A stretch of DNA of 64,000 nucleotides from Trachythela sp. YZ-2020 (lineage: Eukaryota; Cnidaria; Anthozoa; Malacalcyonacea; Clavulariidae), in the NCBI GenBank assembly GCA_016169945.1, contig JADLSH010000318.1, forward strand, positions 1 through 64,000, read 5' to 3'. Of this stretch, positions 11,188 through 25,196 are shown piece after piece. Position 1 is the stretch's first letter, and every line of letters starts with the position of its first letter. The notes beneath the pieces are model-generated. The model saw only the letters and a list, made by a program, of their open reading frames with translations. It made no database searches and was not told where the DNA came from. Both the position numbers and the translations under genes were made by a program.

Positions 11188-14100
11188 CTAGGAATTGGAC
11201 GTAACAAATATTTTTGAAATTAAGAAATTTACCTACACAGCAAATTAGCCAATGTTCAACTTGTGTTTCTCTAAGTACAGAAAATATATTACCTGTGGTC
11301 CCCAGATAGGTAATAGTCCGTTACATTTCGTGTTGGAATTCTGTAACGCCGCACTTTCCCATTCATCTCGGCCACGTGCCAGTCTAATGTAAACAAAAAT
11401 ATTAAGGTAGGACGCATCGGGCCGCATTGCTGCTTATTGGGTTGACAAAGAAACTATAGACATCCAATACCAGCATTCAATAATCGAAATATTCCAACGA
11501 GTTGAAACTTAATAATGAAATTTGTTAATAATTACCTGATGGCAGCAACATGACATTCATAATGGACAATATTGAAATGACTTACTGTGCTGTAACCCTG
11601 GAAGTACGTGTAGTATTTATTAGTGATTGTAATAAAGGCCTTTTTCAAGATAAATTTCCGAAGATACCATGAACACTTACCTGTGTTTTTCGTTGCTTTA
11701 ATTCAAAATTATCCAAAATGCAACGCTTGGTGTACGTGTAAATACCAAGAACCTGAATGACATCCAATATATTATGAATATATATTATGATCTCCTGACC
11801 CAAATCTACTAACACAGATTTCACTCACCTTATTAGGATGATATTTATAACCTTCGCGGCAGATACAACACGTTAACCCGGTTTCATTCGATATTTCTTC
11901 AAATCCTTGAAGGACTGCTGAAGGTTTGGTTATAATTTTTCCACTTTCAGTCGCCTGGAGAAGAACGGACATTATTGTAATGATCTATTTCGACAAGTGA
12001 CCCCTTCAAGTCACAATACTAATAAGATAATGATGAATACATACAGGATAACGATGGATAGATTATAGGATAAAATTGGGTGCATATAGGATAATGATGG
12101 ATACATACACTCATTCCAAGAGCTCCAAGTTGTTTCTGTCTCATGGCCATGGCTAATTTCTTCTTTTCAAGTCTGGTTTCACGACGGACTGCTGTCACCT
12201 AACATTACAACCACAGTATTTGACATTTAAGCAGTAACCATATACCCTATATATACTATATACACTACTGTATATATACACTAAGAACAATATAATATGT
12301 CGTTCCACTAAGATGTTGTTTGGTATCACAGTGATTAGTGCCTTTATCTTCTGTGATCGGGGTTCCATTGTTGCAATATGTAGTTGTCTGATTATAATAT
12401 AATAGAGCTATCCAATATCAATAGAGTTAGTTCAGTTTTACCTTTGTTTTGGCCTCAGGATGTTCTTTCAAAGCTTCCATCAAGTTCTCAGCCAAAGAAC
12501 CAACTTTCTCTTCAGATGAGACTTGTTCCAGACGATGTATTGTAGGTACTGCTGTTTCAGACACTGCCAGCTAAAATTGAGCAAAATAGAGGTGGTTGAA
12601 CGAAAAACAGATGCTAGAAAATTTTTGATCTTTTATCGAGAGAGATAACACACCACACCCAAGTAATTCATGTTTCTGACAAATGTTTCCTGCTTTGCCC
12701 ATCTTCAAGAAACATGTCTAGAAAACAAAAATAATTCCCCTGGTTTTGCAAATCCCTCATAAATATTCATATTACCTGAGAACGTTCATGACCTTTACAC
12801 ATTCCAGAAAGGAATTTCAGAATAAAAGGTAGCGAAGGTCGAGAAAGGAATTCTTTCCACAAGTCTGTATCACTCAAATTGGATGTGCTGTAGGAAAGAG
12901 AAAATCAACATATCAAGTCAGTCAATATTATATCAATGGGTCCTTTGCATAACAATAGTCCCATCCGGTCACCATCCGGTCACCATCCCGTCACCATCCG
13001 GTCACCATCCAGTCCCATCCGGTCACCATCCAGTCCCATCCAGTCACCATCCAGTCATCATCCAGTCACCATCCAGTCACCATCCAGTCACCATCCAGTC
13101 CCATCCGGTCGCCATCCAGTCATCAGAATGTTCCACTGTCTTTTCATTGAAAATCCCACCCTTCTCCATGTCATCCAGTCACTTATTGTTTTGATTTATA
13201 TTAGCATTTGTGCAAAGGGCCTATATCTGAAGTTTTAAAATATTGAGTGAAATGACCAACATACCTGAATGCTTGAGATGGAGTATAAAGCTCAAGATAT
13301 TGAACAGCTTGTTGTACGAGTCCTTTGTCAATTATGATGTTCTTTAATTGATTACCATTCTCATCATTCTGATAAAGAAGAATGAACAGATTACCAAGTT
13401 AGAACATATTTCACCAAAGTATATACTTGTTTTATCATACCTCAATACCATCAGCAATGTTACAGAAACATTCCAAGAACAACAGCTCATCATCTGAATG
13501 TGTTTTGTCAAACCTATAAAATAGATTTTCACGTGACTAAATTCGGCGTTCACGTGACTAGATGTAGTCTCTCACGTAACTATATGTAGTTGTTCATGTG
13601 TATCTACCATTGGTATCTACAATCTTAAGAAAGTCTGTATGACATCATCTCAACTTACTTTTCAAAATGAAGATAAGGTTCAAAGTGGTCAATCAGAGCG
13701 TTCATACTCTCCTTATCTCCAAATGTTAAGAAAGGCAGGATGTGCATCAATGACAGTAACACGTTGTTGTTCGAGCGCTTGAAAGAGAAAGAGAGCAGCA
13801 TTAATATTGTATTCTGGAGATCAGATCAGCAGTGAGTTCTGTACTGCATCTGGTCAATTTAGGGTAACTCACATTCAAGACCATATACTACCTCTGCATG
13901 ATCTAACCATACTTAACTCAGCAGTGAGTTCTGTACAATATCTGGTCACTTTAGGGTAGCTCACGTTCAAGACCATCATATACTACCTTTGCATGATCTA
14001 ACCATACTTAACTCAGCAGTGACTTCTGTACAATATCTGGTCACTTTAGGGTAGCTCACGTTCAAGACAATATACTACCTCTGCATGATCTAACCATACT

Positions 14101-17100
14101 TAACTCAGCAGTGAGTTCTGTACAATATCTGGTCACTTTAGGGTAGCTCACGTTCAAGACCATATACTACCTCTGCATGATCTAACCATATTTAACTCAG
14201 CAGTGACTTACAACATAGGGTGTTTTGATCATCTCCAACAACATCTCAAGCTGGGATTCCTCTTCCTGACCTGCAGCGATCATCAATTTCATGTTTGCAC
14301 CACCACCTTGCAGTAAAGCTTCAATAATGGACAAGCTTTGTTCTGCCATTGTACCAACCCCACTAGGTGTGGCTTGCTCAACATGCAAGATCTACATTAA
14401 AGAAATGATGTTAAGAATATTGATGGGTTTCAGTAAGCGTTACAGGAAAAACTATATTCAACCTTTACCTGGTTCAAAACGTCTAGTAATATTTTCAGCG
14501 TCTTGAGCGACGGTTTCGCAAGATAATCACGGTTCGCCTAAAACAGGATAAAGCATGGTTAACATTTTATCGCGTCTTCATTTTAAATAACATTTCAGTA
14601 CAAATATTTTGAGCATCTTTTCTAGTTTGCGTCCCGTCTTTTTTTCAATCAATCATACCTTGACTTTGACACAAAAGCCAAATAGCTTTAGTATCACTTC
14701 TAGAAGTTGACGTCCACGTACTAAATCTCGTAATCCTGACAATCTGTTAACATGAAAAGTAATTTAGAAAAATCTTAAACTAAGCTAAACTAACTTTCTT
14801 ATGTTTGATAGCTCTATCAGTGCAGTAAGCTGGCCATCCTTTATTGATCCAGTGTTACTGCAGGAAGGAACCGAAGTATCCGAAGAAAACCTGCAGTGTT
14901 TGGTAAAGCCAAACTAGAAACACTCTACTCACAATTATAATGAGAACTGTACATTGCAGGAATAGAAGCAAGGTCGCAGAGGTGTAGGGCACATGCACTA
15001 ACCACATGCACTAACCACGTGCGGTGCCACACTTTGTGAGAGTTTGATCATATAACAATATCCTACAAATGTTTCTTACCTCTTCAAGATAGCCTCCAGT
15101 CCTCCACATTCGCTCATCACATTTGCCATCTTGTACACAATCTCATTATCAACTCCTTTCTCTGAGAAATAAAGCAACTTCTATAAATACGCGAATTAAT
15201 AAGTACAATCTATGATAGATTTGAGAAAGATATATTTCCCTCAAAGCATCACCTTGTCATGAAATCAGGTTCATCAAGAGATTTCTCTTGGGACCGTTAC
15301 CATAGCAACTTACGATTGTTTTTGTCCAGATGTTCGACAATATCCTCAGTGGCATCGCCCAATAAACCTACAGCACGAAGCCAAAGTACGGGTTAGAAAA
15401 TTACCTCAGATTGTCTGCACGTTTTACATTCAAAATATTACCAAGACTGTACCTCTCATTCGGTAAACAACTTTCATCGGCTCGCCCTGCAAGACAACAG
15501 AGTGGGCATTAGTCTTAAAATTGGTCAATCTTGGCTAAGTTCTAAAGGCAGATAAGTCTAAAACATTCCACCGTACCTCCCCCTGTGGACACCAGATCTT
15601 CTTATACACTTCTTTGACAGGTAAATCCAGACTGATGATCTTAGAGTTTACGAGAAGCTAAAATCAAAATAATAAATATCAAACATACAAGTATATATAT
15701 AATATACAGATAATACATATCAATTATATGAAGAAGGTTTATATTTCTCAATAAGACTTGCCTCCATGCCAGTGTCGTCTTCAAGCAAAGCAATCAAATC
15801 ACAATCTGTACATATCTTGTTTTTCACATCTCTCATTAACGGACCCATTCCAGTATCAGTAGACCTAGAATAAAAATATCAGTGATGTAGAAATTGTATT
15901 AGCGATACATAGCGATGAATGTCAAGTGCGATCAGGGTGCGACTTACTTATAAGGATTTCCCTGCATACGTCCTTGAAGGAAATCTTCTTGTTGTGGATC
16001 TTTCTCTAGCATCAACAGAAACTCACTCGTGTCATTCTCTTCCTGTATCGAAATAACATGTTGTATAAGCATTGAGTCAATCATGCATGATCTATCCATG
16101 CTTATCACAGGAGTGAAAGGCATTTCAATACATCAGCTGGTATATTGAATACCATATCAATACATCAGCTGGTGCGGAGAGCGAGCTTTAGATCGTAATA
16201 AAACATTATAATCAACTATTTGTGAGTGTTGTGAAGGTTTTGGGAGGCTATTTACGACAAATACATCAGCTGGTATACTCGCATACTTACGGGATAAATG
16301 ATGTTACACAGTCGTTCAAAGATAAACACAGGAGTACGCAAGTCATCCAACTCGTATCTAAAAGATAAGAATATTGAAGCTCTTAATCTTCTTGCTTTCT
16401 CTAATACGCTTTGACTGCGAAACAATTTACGACACAAACCTGTTCAATGTATTCACGCAAATTGCCATAAATTCTATAGTTTCAGATTCTGTTCCTACAA
16501 CAACAGAACAGAATTATTCATTCGACATACAAAATAAGATATAAATAAGAAAGAAACTGTTTGCATGCTCTGGTTGAAAATTATATGAAAAAATATATTG
16601 CAAACCAACCGGAAGTGAGTTCGCCCAAAAGAGTTAACAAAATTTCCTGACTTTGATCAACTAATTTTGTTCTTTGCACAACAAGTCTAGAACAAAGATA
16701 AAGTTTTTGTGGATGGAAATTTCGAACTAAAAACTATATAGTACTTCAAATCCGACGAAAAGCAGTTCCATAACCATCACTTACCTGCGTAATGAAAGAT
16801 AACCATTTAAAACTGCTCCCACAAGTTTTCCCTTGAAGTCTTGCTTGATCTTTTTATCTTCCACAAACGACGCCATCAATTCTACGAAAATACAGGAATA
16901 CGAAAATACATCAACATCTTGCAGTTTTAACATGTTCTGCCTGCGGTAAATTAACATTTGCCACGTTATTTCCACACATCATGAAGTTTTAACATGTTCT
17001 GCCTGCGGTAAATTAACATTTGCCACGTTATTTCCACACATCATGCAGTTTTAACATGTTCTGCCTGCGGTAAATTAACATTTGTCACGTTATTTCCACA

Positions 17101-20100
17101 CATCATGCAGTTTTAACATGTTCTGCCTGCGGTAAATTAACATTTGTCACGTTATTTCCACACATCATGCAGTTTTAACATGTTCTGCCTGCGGTAAATT
17201 AACATTTGTCACGTTATTTCCACACTCAAATTAATCTTTCATAATGAGATACCTGTGAGTCGTTTCAGTGAGTAACCTTGAGATAAATCTGAACTTAAAG
17301 TCGTCTCTTCCAAAACTGTCAGCTGTTCAATTTCCTACAATGAAGAAAAATACAATACTGACCATCCTCTATGATAAAACCATGAATAATAGTCATCGTT
17401 TACGTACTTTAGTAATAAGATCTCTTATAGTCAGCAATGCTCCACTAGAGGCGAGATAACCTTTCCATGATGATTCTTTCATTAATTCAAAATATAAGTT
17501 GAAAAATTCCGATGCATTTTCTCCGGCCTCTCCAACACCTTGTAGATAGCTAAAGTAAATGAAAGAAAATTGACATACCATAGCACACGTGGGGGTCCAG
17601 TCATAGATAACAATAAGCTTCCATGGTTTGTGTCTGAACTACCTGAAACTTGAAACTTCGAAGTTTTTGAATATTTTTCAGGTAGTTCAGACACAAAACA
17701 CGACAGCCAACTACTTTCAATGATTGTTAAAAACACAAACCTTGTAAGTAGATCCATTATCTTACGTTTTCTTTCAGGGAGCTGCAGAAAACAAGTAACT
17801 TGGATTATAACTGTGTCTAATAGGTTTTACTAAGCACTGTCATGTACCAGATGGTGGTTAACCTGCAACATAGTCAATAGAGATATGGTCTGGAAACTCG
17901 GTAAACTTCAAAGCGTCTATAATGAGCTAAGATTTTATGTCGAGACGTCTTCACCGTGCACAAATCTTTTGAAATGTTGCTTATTAATATTTCAACAGTA
18001 CGCTTGAGTGCTTCGAGAAGATGATGGCATTGCATGATTGCTTCATTATGCCAAAAATTCATTATCTTCACCGTGCACAAGTTTGCATAAACATAAACAA
18101 AAAGATAGAACAAAGACTTTGGCCGAGTTTCCAGACCATGTCTTGATTTACTATGCCTGCAGTAACTTGGATTATAACTGTGTCTAAGTGATCAATGGGT
18201 AGGTTTCACTAAGCACTATCATGTACCAAATGGTGGTTAACCTGCAGTTATCAGAGTGAGAAAATAATGTTAGTTCTTTCATAATATGTACTAGTCTCAA
18301 TAGTTTTGACGTTGAACACCATCTGCTCGCAACGCTTACTGAAATCCACCGACGTAAAGCACTTCGTGTTATACCTGACATACTGTCTCCACAATACTAC
18401 ATGCAACTTGTCTTAGCGCTCCACATGATGGCGAGAACATGACGTTTCTTAACCATTCTTCATTGAGATCATCCGCTGACTCATCGCTCATCTCTCGCGG
18501 GCCAGTCTCGTTCGCTCCAGGCTTCACAGTAGCTGCACGGCGTTCCCATTCCTCATAGCTCGCTTCTGGTTGGGACTCGACCCAGTCCTTCATGTTTGTA
18601 ATTGGCGCGGCTCTTGCCTTGACTGAAGCTATCTCGTTGATGTTCTTGTTCTAAAACATATGTTAAGTTTGAGTTCACGGTTTATTTAAGTTTAGTTTAG
18701 ACATGCAGAATGATTTCTTCAACTTACAGCATTAGCTTTCGTTGTGGCAGGCTTGGGTTTAACAAACTGTGATAAAATCTTGAGACAAGGTAAGGTCACT
18801 GCTTGTACAACTATAGGACTCACATGTTGTACAGAAAGTAAGAATATCTGAGTCACTAAAAATAAAATAGATATTATAAAATGAAGCACGTAGTGGACCA
18901 AATTGCAATGTGCTAATCTACAGCGCGTCATCTCGAGTGTTCATAATTAGGATGTGCTTAACTGTATTTCACTGAATGATGTCTCCAATCAAACGTCGTT
19001 TAATTTCGCCTCTTGTTCTAAATATGAAATGAGTAATAAACCTCCAAGGAAAGTAAACTTCAAACATACCACATCGTAGTCGTTGTTCCCAACAGGAATC
19101 TTCCAGCTCCACGGTTTTGGTCAACAACTGCATATCACGACTTATAGAAGAAGACTAGAAAATAAGAAAAGTTGTCACGTCAAGATTGCTTTGAGAGTTA
19201 GAGTGAAGGTCAGAGTGAAGGTTAGAGTGAAGGTTAGAGTGAAGGTTAGAGTGAAGGTTAGAGTGAAGGTTAGAGTGAAGGTTAGAGTGAAGGTTAGAGT
19301 AAGGGTTAGAGTGAAGGTTAGAGTGAAGGTTAGAGTGAAGGTTAGAGTAAGGGTTAGAGTGAATGTTAGAGTTAAGGTTTACGATTACGAGTAGGATTAG
19401 GACTAGGAATAATTTAGTGGGAATATATCGCAGTATTCAAATTTTAATTGACCCAAGTTCTTTCTAAACTCACCACAGATGGGTTAATACTTTGTTCTTT
19501 CATTCCTTTAGTAACTCTATTAACCAATATAGTATTGAGCTGGTCAGCTGCATCAGGATTGTTTCTTGTTAAAAGACACAGTAAATCTCGGACATTATTT
19601 CTGATTGACGACGTTCCTTGATATAATGTGAAGTTCACAAGCTCAACAATCAAACCCTACACAGACACAAAATAATATTAAATTATCAAAGGCCGACCAG
19701 AATATATTTTTGTATACTTGACACGTACAGTGAACAGTGGCAAAATGCTTAAGTCGACTAGCAATATACAGTTGTCTGACTATAGTTTTTCTTCAGTCGC
19801 ACGTGATAAGAGTGCTTTCAGTTTACCAAACACAGCTTTTCTCCTGTAGTAAAAATGGAGCAACTTACAACTCTGAGCCTTACTGGCTCTGTGGGGAGAA
19901 CAACTTACAACTGACAGCGGTATAAATATAGTTAGGTATCATGGTATGCTCTAATGCCCACAATGTCTTAATTTACCTCTTTAATCAACTTGTCTCGTGT
20001 AGACATTTTCATAGCCAGTGCTTTCAACAAAGTCACACAATGCTCAGTTGCCGCTGATGAACATCCATAACATCGCCCTGGGACAGACTGTGCATCTGAT

Positions 20101-23100
20101 ACTATAGAGAGTTGCTTGACTGGTGGTCGAGGTGATATGGTTTCACCCGATGTTATTTTGTTTGTGACTCGATCTCTAACACGGGTATCATATTCAATCA
20201 ATTCTTTACGAGATGCAAGCACTTTCTATAAATATATTGTAAATAGAAATTATTCCTTACTCATTAATAATTCATTAGGAATCTCCCACCGTATCTTGAC
20301 ACCATGGCAACAGACGTCCATACTGGTTCATTTGAGAAGTTTTATCATCAACTCAAAGGCCTATATATTACTGTATCTGATATAAGTTCTATACCTGTGT
20401 AATCTTGCTCAGTTCATCAAAGTTTCCCTTGCAGTCAACACAATATCTCTGAGCGACAGCTTGAATACTCTTATTCACAGCATGGCTTCCTGTATGACCT
20501 GCATGACCCGAGGCTGATGATGTACTCACTTGTGATGTTTCACTCTATAAATGATATCGTAATAAAGTGGTTAGTGCATCTGCCTTCAACCTTGCTCTTG
20601 CTACAAATTGTTCAGTGACGTCATGCTGACGTCATACGTCTGACGTCATACCTTAACGAAATCATTATCTCCTTGCTCAGCTATCTTCATCAACAATGAG
20701 TCCAATGGTTGTCTATGTGCTACCAATTGACGATACATTTTATCAGCACGATCCAGTAAAGTATTGATGCTTGTCACGGCCTGGAGACGTTTTCAAAAAC
20801 AAGACAAGCGTTATTCTATATATTATGGACGAAAAGTTTGATATAGTGATTCATGGTAAATCTCATTTTTAAAATAATTCATGAGCAAGACACAAAGGAA
20901 ATCAGCACCGTATCGTTGTCTTGATACCAAGGCAATAAACCTCCAGTATTTAAGTCAACTTTCGCGTAGAATTTCTCTTTAAATACGGGTTAATTTGAAG
21001 TTATATCATACACTCGAAGTCGTCTATTAACTTCTCAAAAAAACAGTATTTAAGAGAACCTCACATAAAAATTGACTTAAACTTATTATGAATGTTTATT
21101 ACCGTCGTATCAAGACAACAATTCGGTGCTGATTTCCTTTTTGTTTTGCTCATCAATTATTAATTAGTTTGAAAATGTTAGTTCATCAATTCCCTACCTT
21201 CTTTCTATCCTCTTCGTTTTCAATGGGGTCCACAGCACAACATGGTTTGGCAGTCAACATCAGATCAAACTTGGCATACTTGCAGAAACCACAAGCATTG
21301 CATAGGAACGGATCTTTCTCATCGTAATTGATTGATCTAAAACACAAATTATAGTCCATTAACAATCAAACAAATTGATGGATCCAGTGTACCTACAATA
21401 GTATTCAACAACATGCTGCCGTGGTTTGTGCCTGAACTACCTGAAAACGAAATCTCAAACGTGGAGCCCCATTACACTAGACCCCATGTTTCAAATAGTT
21501 CAGACACAAACCACAACAGTTTATTCTACAATACTACCTACACTGGCCCCACACCACTCTAGTAATTAAAGTAATATATAATAGGCTATGAAGACTGTAC
21601 TTCGAGACAGGAACAACGGTACCTTACCTGCACTTATGACACTGATATACATTCTCTCCACAGTTTCCACACACGCCAGGGTTGGCAGGGACTGGAGCAC
21701 TACATCTAGGACATTGGAGTGTTTCTGAAGACGCCTGAAGGTTTTCATAGAAATCTGCATATTCTATCATGAGATTACAAGCAACGATTGGCAAAGGAAA
21801 TTCAATCTTAACTTCAGTTTGTCCTTGAATAAGATGACATTTCTTTGCCTTTTGCCACAAAGCTGACTTGTTCTTAAGTTCAACGACTGATTGAACTGAT
21901 CTATTGTTGTAGTAGAGATTGATCGTTTTTACCTGAAATATAGAGATTTGTCAGTATTAATAAGCATACAGTATACATGCATTTCAAAACTAAAACTAAA
22001 CTAAACTAAGAGCCTGTTTATATGAGAGGCTGCACGGGACGTTTGCCGGGACGTTTGCCGGGACGCGACGATGATCGGGATCCCGGCATGTACATGTATA
22101 TATATCTATAATATTTTTCGCGTTCTGTTTATATGGAAGCGGGACGTTTTTCGTCCCGTCCCGTCCCGCCTAGGCGGGATCACGGTTGTAGCAATATAAA
22201 TGCTCCATCCCGCCTACCAGGACAATATTACGCTGACATTGCATTATTTTATCACTGTAATATGACATCTGAACAGTCAAATCATTCAAGATGGCATCCT
22301 GCAACAATAAAACAATATTCCCGGGTATTCCCGCGAGAAAATGGCCCGTGTACAAAACAATCATATAAACGCGGGATGAAAAATGTCCCATCCCGGCAAA
22401 CGTCCCATCTCTCATATAAACACCGTAAATTCGTTGATCATTTCTAAACTCTTCTCCCCAGAGGCCTAGTAAGAACATTTCTTAATGGTCCAGTGTTACT
22501 ATATCCGATTACCCGATTACAGAGATGAAAGACATGTGCACTTGCACCAACCACTGTGTCACCAACACGCAGCATCAAAGATGCTATATCTTACCATTTT
22601 CTGTCGTTTGACATCACTAACACGTAGAGTAACTTTAGAGATATTATGACTTCCAACCAGCTTCACCATATGAGATGTCGTAGAAAATCTTGCATCAGCT
22701 TTGATAGCAGAGAGTTTGTTATTACTGTATGGGACCTCAGGGTTATTACACACCAAGCAGGGATCACTTTCTAAATAGAATCCGTCGAAGTCGACCAGCC
22801 CAGACAGTAACCTAAAAACATTAAATTGTAAGTTTTAGTAAGCGTTATGCTATCTGCGTAGTTCATCCTGCTGGACGGTTCGTCTATGTGTATAAATACG
22901 TCATTAAACAAACTGTTAGGAAAATATCAGGCATGATTTGTTCTCAAAACTATTGTCAGTATAGATCGTGTTATTCTAGCTAGTTCGTCTGGATAGTTCG
23001 TCTTGTGTTTACACTAAGATGGATGATGATGCGTCAAATAAATGATGCGTCTTGAGGGATAATCTGTCACATGGATGATCTGACTATTTTGACAAGCATT

Positions 23101-25161
23101 ACTGACCTGTAGACGTTCGAGTTAGAATGATTTCGGAGAATTTCATTTTGTTTTTTCAACAATGCAATAGCTTTCTCAGAAAACTCCGCAGTTTTTTCTT
23201 CAGACAGAGAACGTTTGATTGTGAAGTATCCAAGTAGGTCAACAAACTGTGCTGCTTTACGACCAAATGCTGGAAGTTCTGGCCAAACACTCCACATCAT
23301 ATCAGAGAGATTGTCTTGTTGCGAAGTCTCGGAATTTCTAAATATAAAATAGAGTTAGATAAGACATTCAGAAATCATTTTAAGCAAGTGATTTGACTTC
23401 ATTTCGACAACCCAAGTAGTGAACAAGATATGATATGCAAACCTGTGTATGGAGTAAAGCAACGAGTGCGCTTGCCAACGTATACTGGTGGAATTTGACT
23501 GCAACAAGAAACAACGGACAAACTGTCGTACAGCTTCCATATCCACAGACTGAGTTAACTGCTGAACTAGAAGCTGATATACACTGCCAGGGTTCTCAGA
23601 GTCTTTTTTACTGTCACATACAGCTGTAGTGAGCAGTTGTAGTATTGTGGCTGCGACTCCTTCATTGATTATGAAACTCACTTTGAAGAGGAAGGATAGA
23701 GTACCTGGAAAATATAACAAGTCAAGTTATCAAGTAAGGATTGATGCCATCACATCTGGTCAAACTATAAACTAACTTTATTTATACTGGGTAGCTCTAT
23801 CAGTTCTAAACTGTTCTCCCTAGAGGTTCAGTAAAGGCCATCTCTTAATGGGCCAGTCACGGGAAAACCTGCGATGTTTGTCAGAGTAAAACTGAAAGCA
23901 CTCTTGTCACATGAAACTGAGGTGAAGTTAGAATCAGACAACTGCATATTGCAGAAATCCAACCACAGATGTGAAAAGCACATATACGAGTCATTACTTA
24001 CATTGATTTTTTAAACAATATGCTTGCCAGTTCTTAGTTCTACTACTCGCAATATCAGCAGCCGCCTTGAGATGTTCAATAAGATCCAACAGTGTATCAT
24101 ACTCAATATTGATTGGTGTTTCTTGTTCCTCGCTAAATCCACTTTCATGGCAGATACGTCTAAGAGAGACAGAAATGATGATTTAACACACGCGATTTAT
24201 AACACTCTCTGCCAAAGCAAGTATTTTCCAACTTAATATCATGCAGCAGATGGTGGTCAACCTGCAGTTATCAGAATGAGAAAATAATGTTTTTCATTAT
24301 ATGTAGTTGTCTCGTATTTGGAGACAGATAAATAGAATTGAATTGAGAGATGTAACTTTCTTTCTCCAATAAGTGTCAACATTTCTGAAGTTGACCACCG
24401 TGTGACGCTTACTGAAAGCCAGCAATAATGTGGTCGTGTAGAGTCGTGTAGCACTAACCTTACATCTCTGAAATGCACATCAAGTGAATGTGAATCTCTC
24501 TGTTCTCTGTAATTCTCCTTTGATCCACAGAGGAACAAGAGAAGCTTACGAACTTGTCGCTTTATCTTCACAAACGAGGATTGTTGGATCATCATGTACT
24601 ACACAGGATGGAAAAACGATTATTAAAGAAGAGGCTTAGGATAAGGGTTAGCGTTAGGATTACGATTAAAGTTAGGATTAGGGATATTTCGGGTAGTTCA
24701 GACACAAACACGGCAGCTTATATTTTTAAATCAATATTTACCTCAAAGAGACAAGTAAACCAGTCTTCAGGTAAATCTTTAATTTCTACATCAGAAGAAC
24801 CATCTGCAATTTTCTTTACTTGATATGTTAGACGTAGAACCATCTCCGTGACGAGGAGAGGATATGCTTCAAATATATCACCGGAATGACTCTATACAAC
24901 AGAGATATTTATGAAACATATCACAAAAGCCATTTACAATATATCAACAATGGTTAGTGAACGTGTCTTTCACCTCTGTGATCAGGGTTCCATTCCTGCA
25001 ATATGTAGTTGTCTGATTATAATTTCACTTCAGTCACATGTGAGAAGGTGCTTTTCAGCTTTCTCCAGGTACTCCGGTTTCCTCCTGTAGTAACACTGGA
25101 GCAATAAGAGGTGATCTTTACTGGACCTCTAGAGAGAACAGTGTAGAACTGATTGAGCTAT

Positions 25162-25196
<35 letters not shown>

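Noticed and set aside
16921..17226. CRISPR-like array
   Set aside because: Repeats are contiguous with no variable spacers, the genome is eukaryotic, and the same holds for the other tandem arrays.
19083..19394. Arg-Val-Lys-Val repeat open frame
   Set aside because: It is the 12-bp minisatellite in a UBR4 intron, on the opposite strand to the gene, with no conserved flank.
22133..22478. Overlapping open frames of about 100 residues on both strands
   Set aside because: They lie wholly within an inverted-repeat element, and the two frames are mirror readings of one low-complexity GGGACG-rich stretch.
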